Origin: Molanna angustata
Taxonomy: Eukaryota; Arthropoda; Insecta; Trichoptera; Molannidae
NCBI GenBank assembly: GCA_963576475.1
Contig: OY754978.1
Coordinates: 14,762,218-14,826,217, forward strand
DNA length: 64,000 nt
Direction: 5' to 3'
Every line of letters begins with the position of its first letter. Positions within the stretch are counted from its first letter, which is position 1. The notes beneath the pieces are model-generated. The model was not told the DNA's origin, did not search any database, and saw only the letters and a program-made list of their open reading frames with translations. The translations under genes were made by a program, and so were the position numbers. This document shows positions 22,488-33,149 of this stretch, one piece after another.

Positions 22488-25400
22488 ATGGCAGAACAAA
22501 AGATTAAAATTCTTCTCTCTCGTCGAGAACGAAATTTCCGAAAAATACAGATTTGCTACGATTTGTACGTTCAAATAGATGAAAGCGACAAAAGGGAGAC
22601 ATTTTTAGCGCGTTGTTCCGATTTGACCGCAGTTTATAAAGAGTTTGAAGATATTCAATTGGAGATTCGCGCATTATTTATAAAAAATCCCGAATTGACA
22701 TTGCTCGACAATACGGATAAGGTGTCCGAAACCTTAGACGATTTATATTATTTTGTGTTAGGTAAATATAATTCGTTAAAAAATAATAAAGGACGTGAAC
22801 GCAATGAAATCGATCACGTTAGTCAATTACGCGCTCCCCCCATACAATTACCATTGTTCAATGGGGACTTGCAGACCTGGTCTGAATTTTATGAGTTATT
22901 TTGTAGCTTAGTGCATAATAACAACGCCTATGATGATACAGTCAAAATGCATTATTTAAAGTCAAGCGTTTCTGGTACCGCAGCAGCGTTAATTAAGTCA
23001 CTACCAATTTTGGGTGAAAACTATAAGATCGCCTGGAATATTCTGCTTAACCAATACCAAAATTCTCGCGCGTTGTTCAGTTTATACGCAGATCAAATAT
23101 TGTCACTGAAGGCTCTTCCAAACGAAACAGCGACAGGACTCGCGAAATATGTCGCTACTATTCGAGAAAATATGGAAGCCTTAAAATCATTGAAATGTGA
23201 TGATCTCTTCGACAGTTTTTTATCCCATATCATATTGAAAAATTTGGATAACATTACGAGGAAAAGTCTTGAAATGTCACTTGGATGTACTGAGATTCCA
23301 ACTAGTGAAAAAATATTTGGATTTTTAAATAATCAGGTACGAGTTCTACAACAGTTACCAACGGTTTCCCATGCATACAAAATGGAAAACAAGGCTGTTG
23401 TTAAAAAATCATTTATAGTGAAAAATCAGAAAGATACCACGATTCTTTCATGTCATATGTGCAAACAAGCACATTATATCAGCCGTTGCCCGAGCTTCAA
23501 CCAATTGTCAGTTGAAAATCGTCGGGACTTCGTCAAAAAACATGATTTATGTTTTAACTGTTTGAGAGAACATAAAGTAATTGACTGCAATTCAAAAAAT
23601 TCGTGTCGTCATTGCGGACGAAATCATAATACAATGTTACATTTTGAATCCACTTCCGGAGCGAAAGCGGAGCCGGTTCAAAGTGCATTGTCTTCAAATG
23701 TATTTTCGAAAAAACAGCATAATGTTACACTTTTGGGTACAGCGGTTGCCCTTTGTAAGGACTCTTTTAATAAGTATCAACCTGTCCGTATGTTGATTGA
23801 TTGCGGCTCTCAGGTTTCAATTATGAAAGAAAATTGTGTGAAGCGACTAGGATTGAAAGTTCACAAATACAATGGGAATCTGTGTGGTATCGGGTCTATG
23901 CACGTGAATGTCAAAGGAGAGACGCTATGTCAATTGAAGCCTCAGAACCATTGTAAAGTATTGTTTACTAAAGCCTTAATTGTACCTAAAATAACCTCGT
24001 TAACACCGTCTACACAGGTGCCCTTGGATTGGATAACGGTGTTTAATCCAAATGAATTAGCGGATCCGCGGTTTGATAAACCTGCTGAAGTCGATTTTAT
24101 ACTTGGTGCTGATTTGTTTGCAGATATTTTGCAAGATGGGCAAAAATCTGTACGATATGGAAAACTATGTGCTCTTGAAACTATATTTGGTAAAGTCATT
24201 TTCGGGAATTTACCTAATAAACCTACCGCGGTTACCTCGTCCTTTCATTTCTATAGCGAACCTAGATTAGATACAGCGATTGAGCGCTTCTGGTCGATCG
24301 AAGAAGTTCCGAAGCAAAATATCGTTAATCCTGCGGACGAGGAATGCGATAGAATATTCAACGCCCAACATTATCGTCAAATCGATGGACGATATGTGGT
24401 ACCGCTACTCTTCAACGGAAATCCTTTTTCTGTCGAAGGATCGTATAAGTTAGCAGTTACTCGTGTCAACAACTTGCAAAGTCGATTTACTCGAAATCCA
24501 GCATTGTGCGATTCATATCGTAAATTTATGGCTGAGTACGAGGAACTTGGTCACATGAAGAGGAATTCGGATAGAAAGAATACTGCGGAGTATAACTTTA
24601 TTCCTCACCATTGTGTATTAAAACCAACTAGCCCTACAACAAAACTTCGAGTGGTGTTTGATGCTAGCGCAGAAAATGCTCAAGGACACTCACTGAACAA
24701 GTGTTTATTGTCGGGTCCTAAATTGCAAGCTGATATTACTGAATTAATATTACGTTTTCGTCTCTTTACGTATGTTTTGACGGCAGACATCTGCAAAATG
24801 TATCGTCAAATTTTAATTATTCCAGAACACAGAAAATATCAACATATTTTATGGAAAAACGAAATCAGTGAACCATTAGTCGATTACGAATTAAAAACTA
24901 TAACCTATGGAACTTCTTGCGCTCCGCATCTAGCGATGCGTACGTTGCAGCAATTAGTGAAGGACGAAGGTTTTCATTATCCAAAAGGAGCGGTCGTACT
25001 TCAACATCATTCCTATCTAGATGATTTTCTATTTGGAGAATATACCCTAAACGCAGCCTTTGACATGCGAAATCAGGTAATTGCACTTTTACAAAAAGGA
25101 AAATTTGAATTGAGTAAATGGGCGAGTAATGATTCTACCTTATTGGAAGGTGTCTCTTTTCAAAATCAACAAGATAAATTATCATTCGACGATGGTAGTG
25201 CGTCAACTCATATTTTGGGCATTCACTGGAACCCACAAAGTGATTTATTTTCATACGACATTTCGCCAGTTTCAGTTACATTTACTAAACGTTCTATTTT
25301 GTCGAATATTGCGAGATTATTCGATCCCATGGGGTGGATTTCTCCTGTTATTTTACTAGCCAAATGTTTAATTCAAAATCTTTGGAAATTAAATCTTGGA

Positions 25401-26402
25401 TGGGATGATATCATTCCTGATCATTTGAAGATAATCTGGGAGACTATTGCGAAACAACTTCCCACTCTATCGAGGGTTAAAATTCCACGTCATTACGGAA
25501 CATCGATGGAAAATACTGAATGCACTATTGTGGGATTTGCTGACGCGTCGGAGAAAGGGCATGCAGCAGTCATATATCTAGTTGTTCCTGGATTCGATCA
25601 ACGAATTCATCTCTTAATGGGTAAATCCAACGTCGCACCACTTAAAACATGTACTATTCCGAGACTGGAACTTTGTAGCGCGGTGCTACTTTCTAAAATT
25701 ACTAAATCCGTAAAATGTTCTCTTCAAAACTCGATATCAATTAAAAACATCCTATTATTTACTGACTCTACGTTGGTGTTATCGTGGTTAAAGACACCTC
25801 CCCATCGTCTTAAAATATTTGTGGCCAATCGGGTCATATCAATACAGGAAAACATACCGGAGGCGGCGTTGTATCATGTTCAAACCAATCATAATCCTGC
25901 GGATTGCGCCTCTCGTGGAATGTTTCCAGAAGAAATCCTAAACCATCCGTTATGGTTTTCTGGACCACCTTGGTTCAAACTACCTCTAAGTGAGTGGCCC
26001 TTGAATTCTGAGGTTACAATGTCGGATAAATTGTTGCCGGAACTCAAAGGGCAAGAGGTTTCATCGTTGGTTCTTGTAACTGAAAATGATATTGAATTCT
26101 CCAATTTTTCTACCCTGCGAAGACTACAACGTGTCACCGCTTGGGTGTTGCGTTTTCTCACTACTTCTCGTTTGCCAAGTAATCAACGATTAAAGTGGAA
26201 TCGGACTCAACACAATCTCACAGTCGGTGAGATGGTGGTAATCAAATACGAACGATACCCACCTCTGCAATGGTTGTTGGGTCGGGTAATAGCCATCAAT
26301 CCCGGGAAGGATGGAATTGTTCGGGTTGTCCATGTAAAAACTTCCCAGGGAATCTATCAACGACCGGTTATTAAACTCTGCCGATTACCAGTAGATTTGT
26401 AA
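22488..26402 (+). CDS. BEL/Pao gag-pol polyprotein lacking the integrase core
   Basis: 1304 codons, ATG in good context (ATCATGG). Residues ~115-290 form the Pao gag-like domain (PLFNGDLQTWSEFYELF). Zinc-knuckle cysteines lie at ~322-385. The aspartic protease site is DCGSQ near 438. RT spans ~705-900, with RVVFDASAE and catalytic YLDD at 843-846. RNase H follows, with FADAS (~1017), RLEL (~1059), FTDST (~1091) and NPADCASRG (~1136). At ~1235 the chain jumps from a post-RNase H segment (RVTAWVLRFLTTSR) to the integrase C-terminal DUF5641 (LKWNRTQHNLTVGEMVV ... RPVIKLCRLP). The H2C2 and DDE integrase domains, roughly 400 residues in the family, are absent with no frame break. Otherwise intact, consistent with mobilisation in trans. 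The family call is firm; activity is inference. Confidence 0.96.
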   Translation: MAEQKIKILLSRRERNFRKIQICYDLYVQIDESDKRETFLARCSDLTAVYKEFEDIQLEIRALFIKNPELTLLDNTDKVSETLDDLYYFVLGKYNSLKNNKGRERNEIDHVSQLRAPPIQLPLFNGDLQTWSEFYELFCSLVHNNNAYDDTVKMHYLKSSVSGTAAALIKSLPILGENYKIAWNILLNQYQNSRALFSLYADQILSLKALPNETATGLAKYVATIRENMEALKSLKCDDLFDSFLSHIILKNLDNITRKSLEMSLGCTEIPTSEKIFGFLNNQVRVLQQLPTVSHAYKMENKAVVKKSFIVKNQKDTTILSCHMCKQAHYISRCPSFNQLSVENRRDFVKKHDLCFNCLREHKVIDCNSKNSCRHCGRNHNTMLHFESTSGAKAEPVQSALSSNVFSKKQHNVTLLGTAVALCKDSFNKYQPVRMLIDCGSQVSIMKENCVKRLGLKVHKYNGNLCGIGSMHVNVKGETLCQLKPQNHCKVLFTKALIVPKITSLTPSTQVPLDWITVFNPNELADPRFDKPAEVDFILGADLFADILQDGQKSVRYGKLCALETIFGKVIFGNLPNKPTAVTSSFHFYSEPRLDTAIERFWSIEEVPKQNIVNPADEECDRIFNAQHYRQIDGRYVVPLLFNGNPFSVEGSYKLAVTRVNNLQSRFTRNPALCDSYRKFMAEYEELGHMKRNSDRKNTAEYNFIPHHCVLKPTSPTTKLRVVFDASAENAQGHSLNKCLLSGPKLQADITELILRFRLFTYVLTADICKMYRQILIIPEHRKYQHILWKNEISEPLVDYELKTITYGTSCAPHLAMRTLQQLVKDEGFHYPKGAVVLQHHSYLDDFLFGEYTLNAAFDMRNQVIALLQKGKFELSKWASNDSTLLEGVSFQNQQDKLSFDDGSASTHILGIHWNPQSDLFSYDISPVSVTFTKRSILSNIARLFDPMGWISPVILLAKCLIQNLWKLNLGWDDIIPDHLKIIWETIAKQLPTLSRVKIPRHYGTSMENTECTIVGFADASEKGHAAVIYLVVPGFDQRIHLLMGKSNVAPLKTCTIPRLELCSAVLLSKITKSVKCSLQNSISIKNILLFTDSTLVLSWLKTPPHRLKIFVANRVISIQENIPEAALYHVQTNHNPADCASRGMFPEEILNHPLWFSGPPWFKLPLSEWPLNSEVTMSDKLLPELKGQEVSSLVLVTENDIEFSNFSTLRRLQRVTAWVLRFLTTSRLPSNQRLKWNRTQHNLTVGEMVVIKYERYPPLQWLLGRVIAINPGKDGIVRVVHVKTSQGIYQRPVIKLCRLPVDL

Positions 26403-26741
26403 TTGATTGCGGTAGCCTCATAGGATAAAGCCTGCTCCTCTGAGGTTATTGCGATTTAATTGTAATTTGTTGTTATTGCGATTTAATTGTAATTTGTTGT
26501 TATTTCTATTTAATTTTAAAATTTACGTTCGCGATTTTATTCATAATTGTTAAATTACGTTGTATTGACTTTATTTTTTTTGTTTTGTTTGCCAATGTAG
26601 GATGCATGCACTTTGGGTAGAGATACGATCGATGGGGTACATGGAATCATATTTCGGGGTTATGAGCATTATTAGTTTTGCTTGATATTGTTTGATTGAA
26701 ATTTATATTTTTTGCTTACTCAAAAAATGGCCGCCGGAATA
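26403..26741 (+). other. 3' non-coding region of the BEL/Pao element
   Basis: Holds a 27-base direct duplication (GTTATTGCGATTTAATTGTAA, near 26445-26505). No strong polypurine tract sits directly against the LTR; the nearest candidate is CAAAAAATGG at 26721. Confidence 0.6.
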
Positions 26742-27190
26742 TGTTAGCGCCACACTTCTCGAGTTGGTGTCAAACCCCCCCCCCCACCCACCCCACTCCA
26801 CCCCAGTCCGCCCATCCTTCAGTGTATCGTTGTCCTTGCGATCGAGCCGAGCGATTTATCGAGCGATGTATCGGCGTACAAGAAAAAGTGTGACATAGAT
26901 TGACCACGAGTGTCAAGTATCATTTTATGTATATTGTATTCGTCCTGTTAATCCTGTGTTCTGTGTACTAAAACTATAGTGCATCATTGTGGATCAGAGA
27001 GTTCAAGGAGATGTCAACCGGTTGACCGCCATCGGTGAATTACGAGATCACAAGGTAGGTCGCTTGGCATCACATCACTGTTCCATCAATCCTATCATTA
27101 AACAATTATACAGTCCACTGTTTCCATCAGCAAAGCCCTTCCAACCGAGGAGGGGCGGTTTGCCAGGGAATCCATATCGAAGCGTTAACA
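26742..27190 (+). repeat. 3' LTR of the BEL/Pao element
   Basis: 449 bases, TGTTAGCGCC to AGCGTTAACA. It differs from the 5' LTR only in the C tract (11 C then ACCCACCCC here, 20 C then ACCCC there). Confidence 0.97.
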
Positions 27191-27195
27191 CTGTT

Positions 27196-28292
27196 CTTTA
27201 TTTCAAAGTCGGGGAAACGATTTTTAAAATTACCTATTTAGTCTACTATAGACTCTTAACGCACGGTCTTATTAAAACCTTTGATTGAACCGTGAAATCG
27301 TGCACGTTTATTATTAGCGACACATTTGAATAATGGGATAATGAGTCGGCCAAATAAAATCTATCAAAACTAATTCAATAAAACAATAGCTCTGTTAAAA
27401 ATATTCGTAAATTCATTGTTCAGATAAACTTGCATTATTATTAATATCTTTAAAGGTTACCAATATGTACCTACTTCAACATTCAATAAAAAAAATTTAA
27501 TAGATTTCGAGATATTGTAATGCTGTGATAATTTATTTGCCTGAATTCTTGCGTTTACTATATATTATTATAATGGTACCAATAGCTCACGGTCAGATTA
27601 ATTATTAATTCGCCAGTTAATTGAGCAATAAATCAACTATTGTTCTCATAATCTCCAACTTCCATTGAACTTGAAATTATTACGAATTCGATTGTCACAT
27701 TTAACAACTTGTCGATCCATTAATACCGACCGGATTTGTATCGACATTATATTATATTTACAATGAAAAACACAAATAATTAGATATCCTTATATCCTGT
27801 TCAATATTGATCTACCGAACCGATATTTACATTGTTGTTTTGTATTTTAAAATAGTAGGTACCAATATTATCAGTATTGTTTCTTAATTATTGTCGTTAG
27901 GACGAAATATATAAACAAAAGAAAAATATTTATCTTGTATAAAATGAGCTAGTTTGTTATGGTCAACACGTTTAGTATACACTTAATAAACGATTTCAAT
28001 GTAAAGTAGTTTCGGCAGGATTTTTTCTTTTCCCTAAACTCTCAAATTTTTCCAATTAACCAGAGTTACATGCCAGCTCGGAGAATCCAAATCGCCGGAA
28101 CAGAAATCAATCAAAAGACTAATCATTATTTCACAGCTGTTGACTTTACGCTTTAAAAATGCAAAACTGTGCTATCTACTATCATATAGTAGTGAAGAAT
28201 AAAAATTATTGCGTCTAAAGTAAAGCGTACTTTAGGCGGACGAGGTTTTCAACGCGGTCCGGTTTTCAACGCATAAAACAGCGTTCACAATA
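27196..28292. other. No gene seen
   Basis: AT-rich. A duplicated GGTTTTCAACGC word occurs at 28244-28272. No gene signature. Confidence 0.4.
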
Positions 28293-28483
28293 CAGGGGGG
28301 CAAGTCTGGTTCGACCGGCGAAATCAAAACCCTAGTGATTACCCATATCATGGATATAATTATCGCATGGTGTTCTATGACATCTAAAGATAATATAGAA
28401 CTCCATAATAATAATTATATCCATGATTTGGGTAATCTTAGGGTTTTGATTTCGCCGGTCGGACCAGACTTACCCCCCCCCCC
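28293..28483. mobile_element. MITE A, copy 3
   Basis: CAGGGGGGCAAGTCTGGTTC at the left, GACCAGACTTACCCCCC at the right, expanded to 11 C. The arms are complementary through CCCATATCATGGATATAATT. Confidence 0.92.
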
Positions 28484-28674
28484 GTTACTCCAAACATCGA
28501 TTTATACGAGTATTATTTTTTCCTTCATTTGCGACTCCTTGCAAAACAGTTTATTTTTCGTTTGTTACGCGTTTCGTTCAACAGTGTTTTATCTTTCTCT
28601 CGTTTTCTTCGCGGTTTGACTTTGCATTTTGACTACCCGGCATTTGACTTGAATTGGACACGATTTGATTTTTT

Positions 28675-29079
28675 TTGGACCTTCACTTATTTATTTTTGT
28701 TTTAAAACATTGCTCTCTGGTTCAGAGATGCCAAGTAAACAAAAGATACCGCATTTTAAGTTTAAGTTTATTCTATAGATACTACCACGGGAATTGCTCA
28801 GAAGAACTTGCATCTTTGGTCCCTCCTCCACCCACTCACAACAAAGTCACTCGCTTCACTCAATCACAGCACCCTGTCCCAGTGGACCTTTAACATATAC
28901 GAACAAGTCGCTTCTTGAACTCCTTTATTAATACAGCAGCCCGACTGTGGAACGATCTTCCGAATTCTGTGTTTCCGCCTTCGTACAACCCGGGTCTTTT
29001 TAGAATCCGAATTAATAAACTCTCTTCTAGATTGCAAACCCCTTCCAACGCTACGTGGTGCACTTCTTCGGAAGAGTAA
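28675..29079 (+). pseudogene. Non-LTR retrotransposon 3'-terminal ORF2 fragment, one in-frame stop
   Basis: One frame reads SLSLFYRYYHGNCSEELASL and VPPPPTHNKVTRFTQSQHPV, a stop at 28891, then RFLNSFINTAARLWNDLPNS, VFPPSYNPGLFRIRINKL and a final stop. This is the C-terminal signature of many insect non-LTR elements (RLW-N-LP-SVFP and FK/FR-RIN). The frame is preserved across the stop, so damage is slight here, although the upstream ORF is missing. Confidence 0.82.
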
Positions 29080-29989
29080 AATGGATCCAAATCCTAATAG
29101 CTGGCGTCCCCTACGTGGACATGTTAAAAAAAAACGTCAAAGTCAACACAACACAAACGCCAGCCATGTTTACTCGTCGAAACCGCACCGCGTTGAAAAC
29201 CCGAACCTTGTCCGTGTAAATTGCTCCTAAATATAGTTAAACCAACAGTAAGAAAGACGTCATAAAAGAACTTCGCTCGATATACATAAAACAACTCTTC
29301 CGAGTAAACGGGGCATGGACTGTAAAATCTGACAACCATCTGTACCATCTGGAACAAGTTTCCTTCATACAATCGTCTATAAATAGACCACAAAACATCA
29401 CAAGAACTCAAAAGATTTGCTCCGATAAATCTTACAGATTGGTCTACGATGATAATTTACTCACACACTCTTGCTAAGTGGCGTTCGGTCAAGTAACTTA
29501 CATGACCTCAGTATTCATGGTCAACTGATGTGTGCTGAGATAAACCAGATTGTAATATTCTGCATGATGATATGCAACAACATGTAGCTTCTCCACCTGG
29601 CTTCTTGTATCCGGAATGTCCATGGCATATCCTGTGGCATAAACTGCCTTTTTTCATTTTATTCTTTGACAATTATTACGGTACCTCGTACCTAGAGCAT
29701 GTAAAGAGCAATGGTATCCTTTTGCTATATCAAAGACATGTATATAATTTAATTTAACAGACTTAAAGAAACAATAGTCATATTCAAAGTGCTCAGATAT
29801 TTTATTAATTTAAATAATACAAAGGCGAAATTATTTATTGAATTCACGTGCAAACTGCGTTGTCATTTTATATCTACATTCCACTTTCCGGTAAAATTTC
29901 ATAAAATTAGTTACTTTTCCCGTAGGTATATGTTTTTTGTTATTATAATGAGAACATTTAAATTTTTGTACATTTTCTAAACCAATCAA
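29080..29989. other. No gene recognised
   Basis: 29080-29470 is GC-richer than its surroundings and may be the 3' untranslated part of the LINE above. The remainder is AT-rich. Confidence 0.35.
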
Positions 29990-30092
29990 ACTCATGTGCT
30001 ATACACAAGTGAACGAAATCGATCGAGGTTTCGAACCCGTGTCCGCTTAATTATTATTAATCTAGCACACTAACCTTTGCCACTAACCCACC
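29990..30092 (-). mobile_element. SINE family 1, truncated diverged copy
   Basis: Minus strand: head CACTAACCTTTGCCACTAAC (reversed), GGTTTCGAACCCGTG and GTGAACGAAATCGATCGAGG. The 3' tail is missing. Confidence 0.7.
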
Positions 30093-30230
30093 TGTCATTA
30101 AAAATACTATTCGTTGATAGATTTTCTTTTCAATTCAGTCAATACCTTCAGGCTAAAGCGCATATAGAATGATGGCTACTTGTAAGATTTCTTTATTATT
30201 TGAAAATTAAAAGAATTATATTTTTATAAA

Positions 30231-30496
30231 CACATATCGCACCTTTCTTTTCATAGTGACACTAAACAAAATCGTAAATATTAAATTTTTAATTTTATAA
30301 CCAGCTATGTATTTTAGATGAGCGCTATCTATTGAATACAGAAACACCACATCACTCGTTCAAATATTGGCCACCAATTGGCATTATTGCGATTTGTATT
30401 TTTTCAAATTAAATAAAAAAATCCAAAACATTAATCCCTGATGTTGAATTTTTTTTTGTTTAGTGTCACTATGAAAATAAAGGTGCGAAATGTGAC
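30231..30496. mobile_element. MITE B, TIRs of about 40 bp
   Basis: The left terminus (CACATATCGCACCTTT then TTTCATAGTGACACTAAAC) is the reverse complement of the right terminus (GTTTAGTGTCACTATGAAAA then TAAAGGTGCGAAATGTG) with two mismatches. The element is about 266 bp with an AT-rich interior. A lone right arm lies at 5545-5640. No target duplication was resolved. Confidence 0.85.
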
Positions 30497-31079
30497 TGGT
30501 ATATAAAAATTGTTTAAAATTTGAGTGCGAATACTAATGGCTACTACAATCTTCTTATTTTTTTTTTCTTCTTTCTTGTTTTTTCTTATTCCATTCTTTG
30601 TTGTAACCTTTTTTCTACTAATTGTTAAATATATTATATATTTACATTTACCTACTTAAAAAAACCTTTAAAAGGTTTATAATATAAAGTATAAATTAAT
30701 ATAACCATTGTAAATACCTACACTGTAAATTTTTTATCCTGTCCATCTATAAAATAAAATAAAAAATACATTCAATGAACACGGGTACAAAATATTGAAT
30801 TGTGATACTTTAAAAATGGGTGGTTAATTCAATGGAGATTTGTATTCGAAGATGTTTTAATGTAAATGAAACGTGAGATTCGATTCAAAATACCTTAAGC
30901 ATTCGGTTTATTGTATTAAGATTTACCTAGAAAATAATATTCATTTGAAATAATTTCTCACAGAAAATTTTGCCCGAAATATTTAAATCATTTTATATAC
31001 CATTCTACGGTAGTATAGTCATTTCATGCTTCACTATACAAATGAAGAAACCCCACTTAATCTATGTTAGTATTTTTAT
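30497..31079. other. No gene seen
   Basis: AT-rich with T-runs. Nothing recognised. Confidence 0.4.
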
Positions 31080-31300
31080 TTATTTATTTAATAGAATACA
31101 ACAGCAACAAAACAATTTAAACAAAAATATAATGGAATATTTTTTTTTAAATTGTAAATACGCAATCATTGGATTTTACGAATTTTTAATTGCATATACG
31201 CATAAAGTGATCACGTAAACCATCCGATGACAGGTCGTAAGCCCTGTAGGTGCTTTGAACTCCTGGTTCTTCTATAATATCCCAACTTCGTCTCTATTGA
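31080..31300 (+). repeat. Interspersed repeat S, copy 1
   Basis: Shares TACGCAATCATTGGATTTT, CCGATGACAGGTCGTAAGCC and CTGGTTCTTCTATAATAT with 36570-36850 in the same orientation. Diverged, class unknown. Confidence 0.65.
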
Positions 31301-31489
31301 GATGCTAAAAAGATTGTCACTAAAAAAATGTAATGGTATTTTTTATAGTATCACTTATCCAACTGTAGATTTGTTCAAGAAAAATCGACAAAGATGCGCG
31401 TTTAGGAACATTTTGTATAGTGGATAGTGGAGAATTTGCATACACAAAAACCATCTTAGAGAGTAAAAAAAAACAAGAGAGTAAACTAT

Positions 31490-31867
31490 ATATCGCTTGC
31501 TGAGGATTAGGATAGTCCATTTAAAAAAATATTTATTTTTAGTTTAATTGATTTTTTTATAATTTTTCTATACTAAATTCAATACTTGATATTCCCAAAG
31601 ACTATATAGTACCTACGGATAGATGTTCCTAAATTGGATTTCTCTCATATCGATGTACAATGAAGATTTCCAGTGTCAAAGTCAATGGTGTCTAATCAAA
31701 AAATTTTTTTTGAATTTTCATTCTCATTTTTCTCAGCTTCATACTTTATAGACATATATTAGTACAAGTACTCTAACCGTCAGCAAGCGATATGTTCTAT
31801 ATACGGATGAACTCAGTATTCGGAGTAGAATATTTAGTATTTATGTGTGTCTTTACTCCTCCCCCTT
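31490..31867. repeat. Short inverted-repeat-bounded segment; partial repeat Q
   Basis: ATATCGCTTGCTGA at 31491 and GTCAGCAAGCGATAT at 31781 are inverted. Just beyond, AACTCAGTATTCGGAGTAGA then ATTTAGT and a GTGTGTCTTT/CCCCC run match 54405-54475. Probably a degraded non-autonomous element. Confidence 0.45.
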
Positions 31868-31979
31868 ATATCTACGTGGACTCTTATAGTTTGATATTTA
31901 ATCTTCATACATGCATACATACAATCAAGTTGTTTACATATTGTGGTACGAAAATAAGATTGAACTTCACACTTTCCCA

Positions 31980-32160
31980 TCCTCTATAGATGAACCTTCG
32001 CCAAGTCACCATCGAGCGAAGAATTGAGACGTCTGCCCTGCTCTTCCATAGTTAAGAATTGAAGGGGGCATCGACCTGCTGCCCAGAATCCTAGGATAGG
32101 GCTGCGGCCACCCCCAACTTTACTGGCTAGTAGCCCCAATCAGAACAGAGCACAAATCAA
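31980..32160. other. GC-rich patch of unknown origin
   Basis: Contains CATCGACCTGCTGCCCAGAA and GGGCTGCGGCCACCCCCAAC, far richer in G+C than its surroundings. It looks like part of a LINE or processed sequence, but I do not recognise it. Confidence 0.3.
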
Positions 32161-32959
32161 ACATCCGACAAATTCACAAGTTTAATTGTATATTTATTTC
32201 ATCTTATTATAAAGGATCTTTTCTCGGTCAAAAAAATAAATAATTCACAAAATAATTCACCATGTTATGTTATTTTAATAATGGCTGACCTTCCAACGAG
32301 ATGATGTGATGTTTTAATGTACACAAATGTAATAATCGCCATTGAAGTACCAACTAGCAACGAATTTGCGATGTGCTACAAATTTCCTGAGCAACATATT
32401 AATCAATTTACATTGTTCTACAGACAACATACTACAATACCACTAATTAAATCTTTCAATTCATATCTCACATGCCTAATTTCTGTTTGTTTAAGGCGAT
32501 TACCGCCAGTATTTTATAAACAATTTCATTACACGTAACGAGTAAATCAATAAAAAAATCTAGGATATCATATCTAGGACTAAAAAACTCTATGACATAC
32601 ATATTTACCTTAAGGTCTTTCGGATATTTTATTTTTCTTGGAATTACCCCTTCCTTCTCTATTATTCGAGTCCTCGCTCTGAATGTGTATATAGATGGTC
32701 TTAATCACTATTGTTCACCATTCTGACGATGCTCAGCATAGAGCGATACCGGTCAATGGGAGTCGCGTTTGCGAAAAATTCAAATAGAACTAAAAATTAA
32801 ATATATTTTTTTTCATAATTCTAGTTGATCTACGATATCATAGTCAATGTTTTCTTTACGTGAAAATAAATTCATAAAAATACTCCTAATTTACTTTGTT
32901 TGATATTCAAAATTGTTCAATTATATCCAAATATCAAATAAATCAAGCTGGAAATGCAT
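32161..32959. other. No gene seen
   Basis: AT-rich DNA without recognised features. Confidence 0.4.
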
Positions 32960-33149
32960 AAACACTTCCTTGCACCCTGCGCAAGTGGAGAGTTTATTGC
33001 CGTATGGCTATTTCTTCCAACTAACCAGTGTTTCCAGCCCAGAGTAGTAATGTTTGCGTGAGAAATAAATTTCTCCTCTGCTGGGAATCGAACACAGGAC
33101 GCCCGCTCATAAACCAAACGGCTTACCAACTGTGCCACGGCGGTCGGCA
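32960..33149 (-). mobile_element. tRNA-derived SINE, family 2 (full copy)
   Basis: Minus strand: head with GCCGTGGCACAGTTGGTAAG and a B box TTCGATTCCC, then GAGGAGAAATTTATTTCTCA, ATGGCAATAA-like lens and a GCGCAGGGTGCAAGGAAGTG tail. Confidence 0.93.

Larger units (their letters stand above)
21000..27195 (+). mobile_element. BEL/Pao LTR retrotransposon, integrase-core-deleted
   Basis: A complete structural unit: 5-bp target duplication CTGTT (21000-21004 and 27191-27195), LTRs at 21005-21458 and 26742-27190, PBS, about 1 kb leader, one gag-pol frame and a 340-bp 3' region. The LTRs are identical outside the poly-C tract, so insertion is very recent. The frame keeps gag, zinc knuckles, protease, RT and RNase H and then the integrase C-terminal domain, with the zinc-binding and catalytic integrase domains missing. 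There is no env-like frame. Confidence 0.96.
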
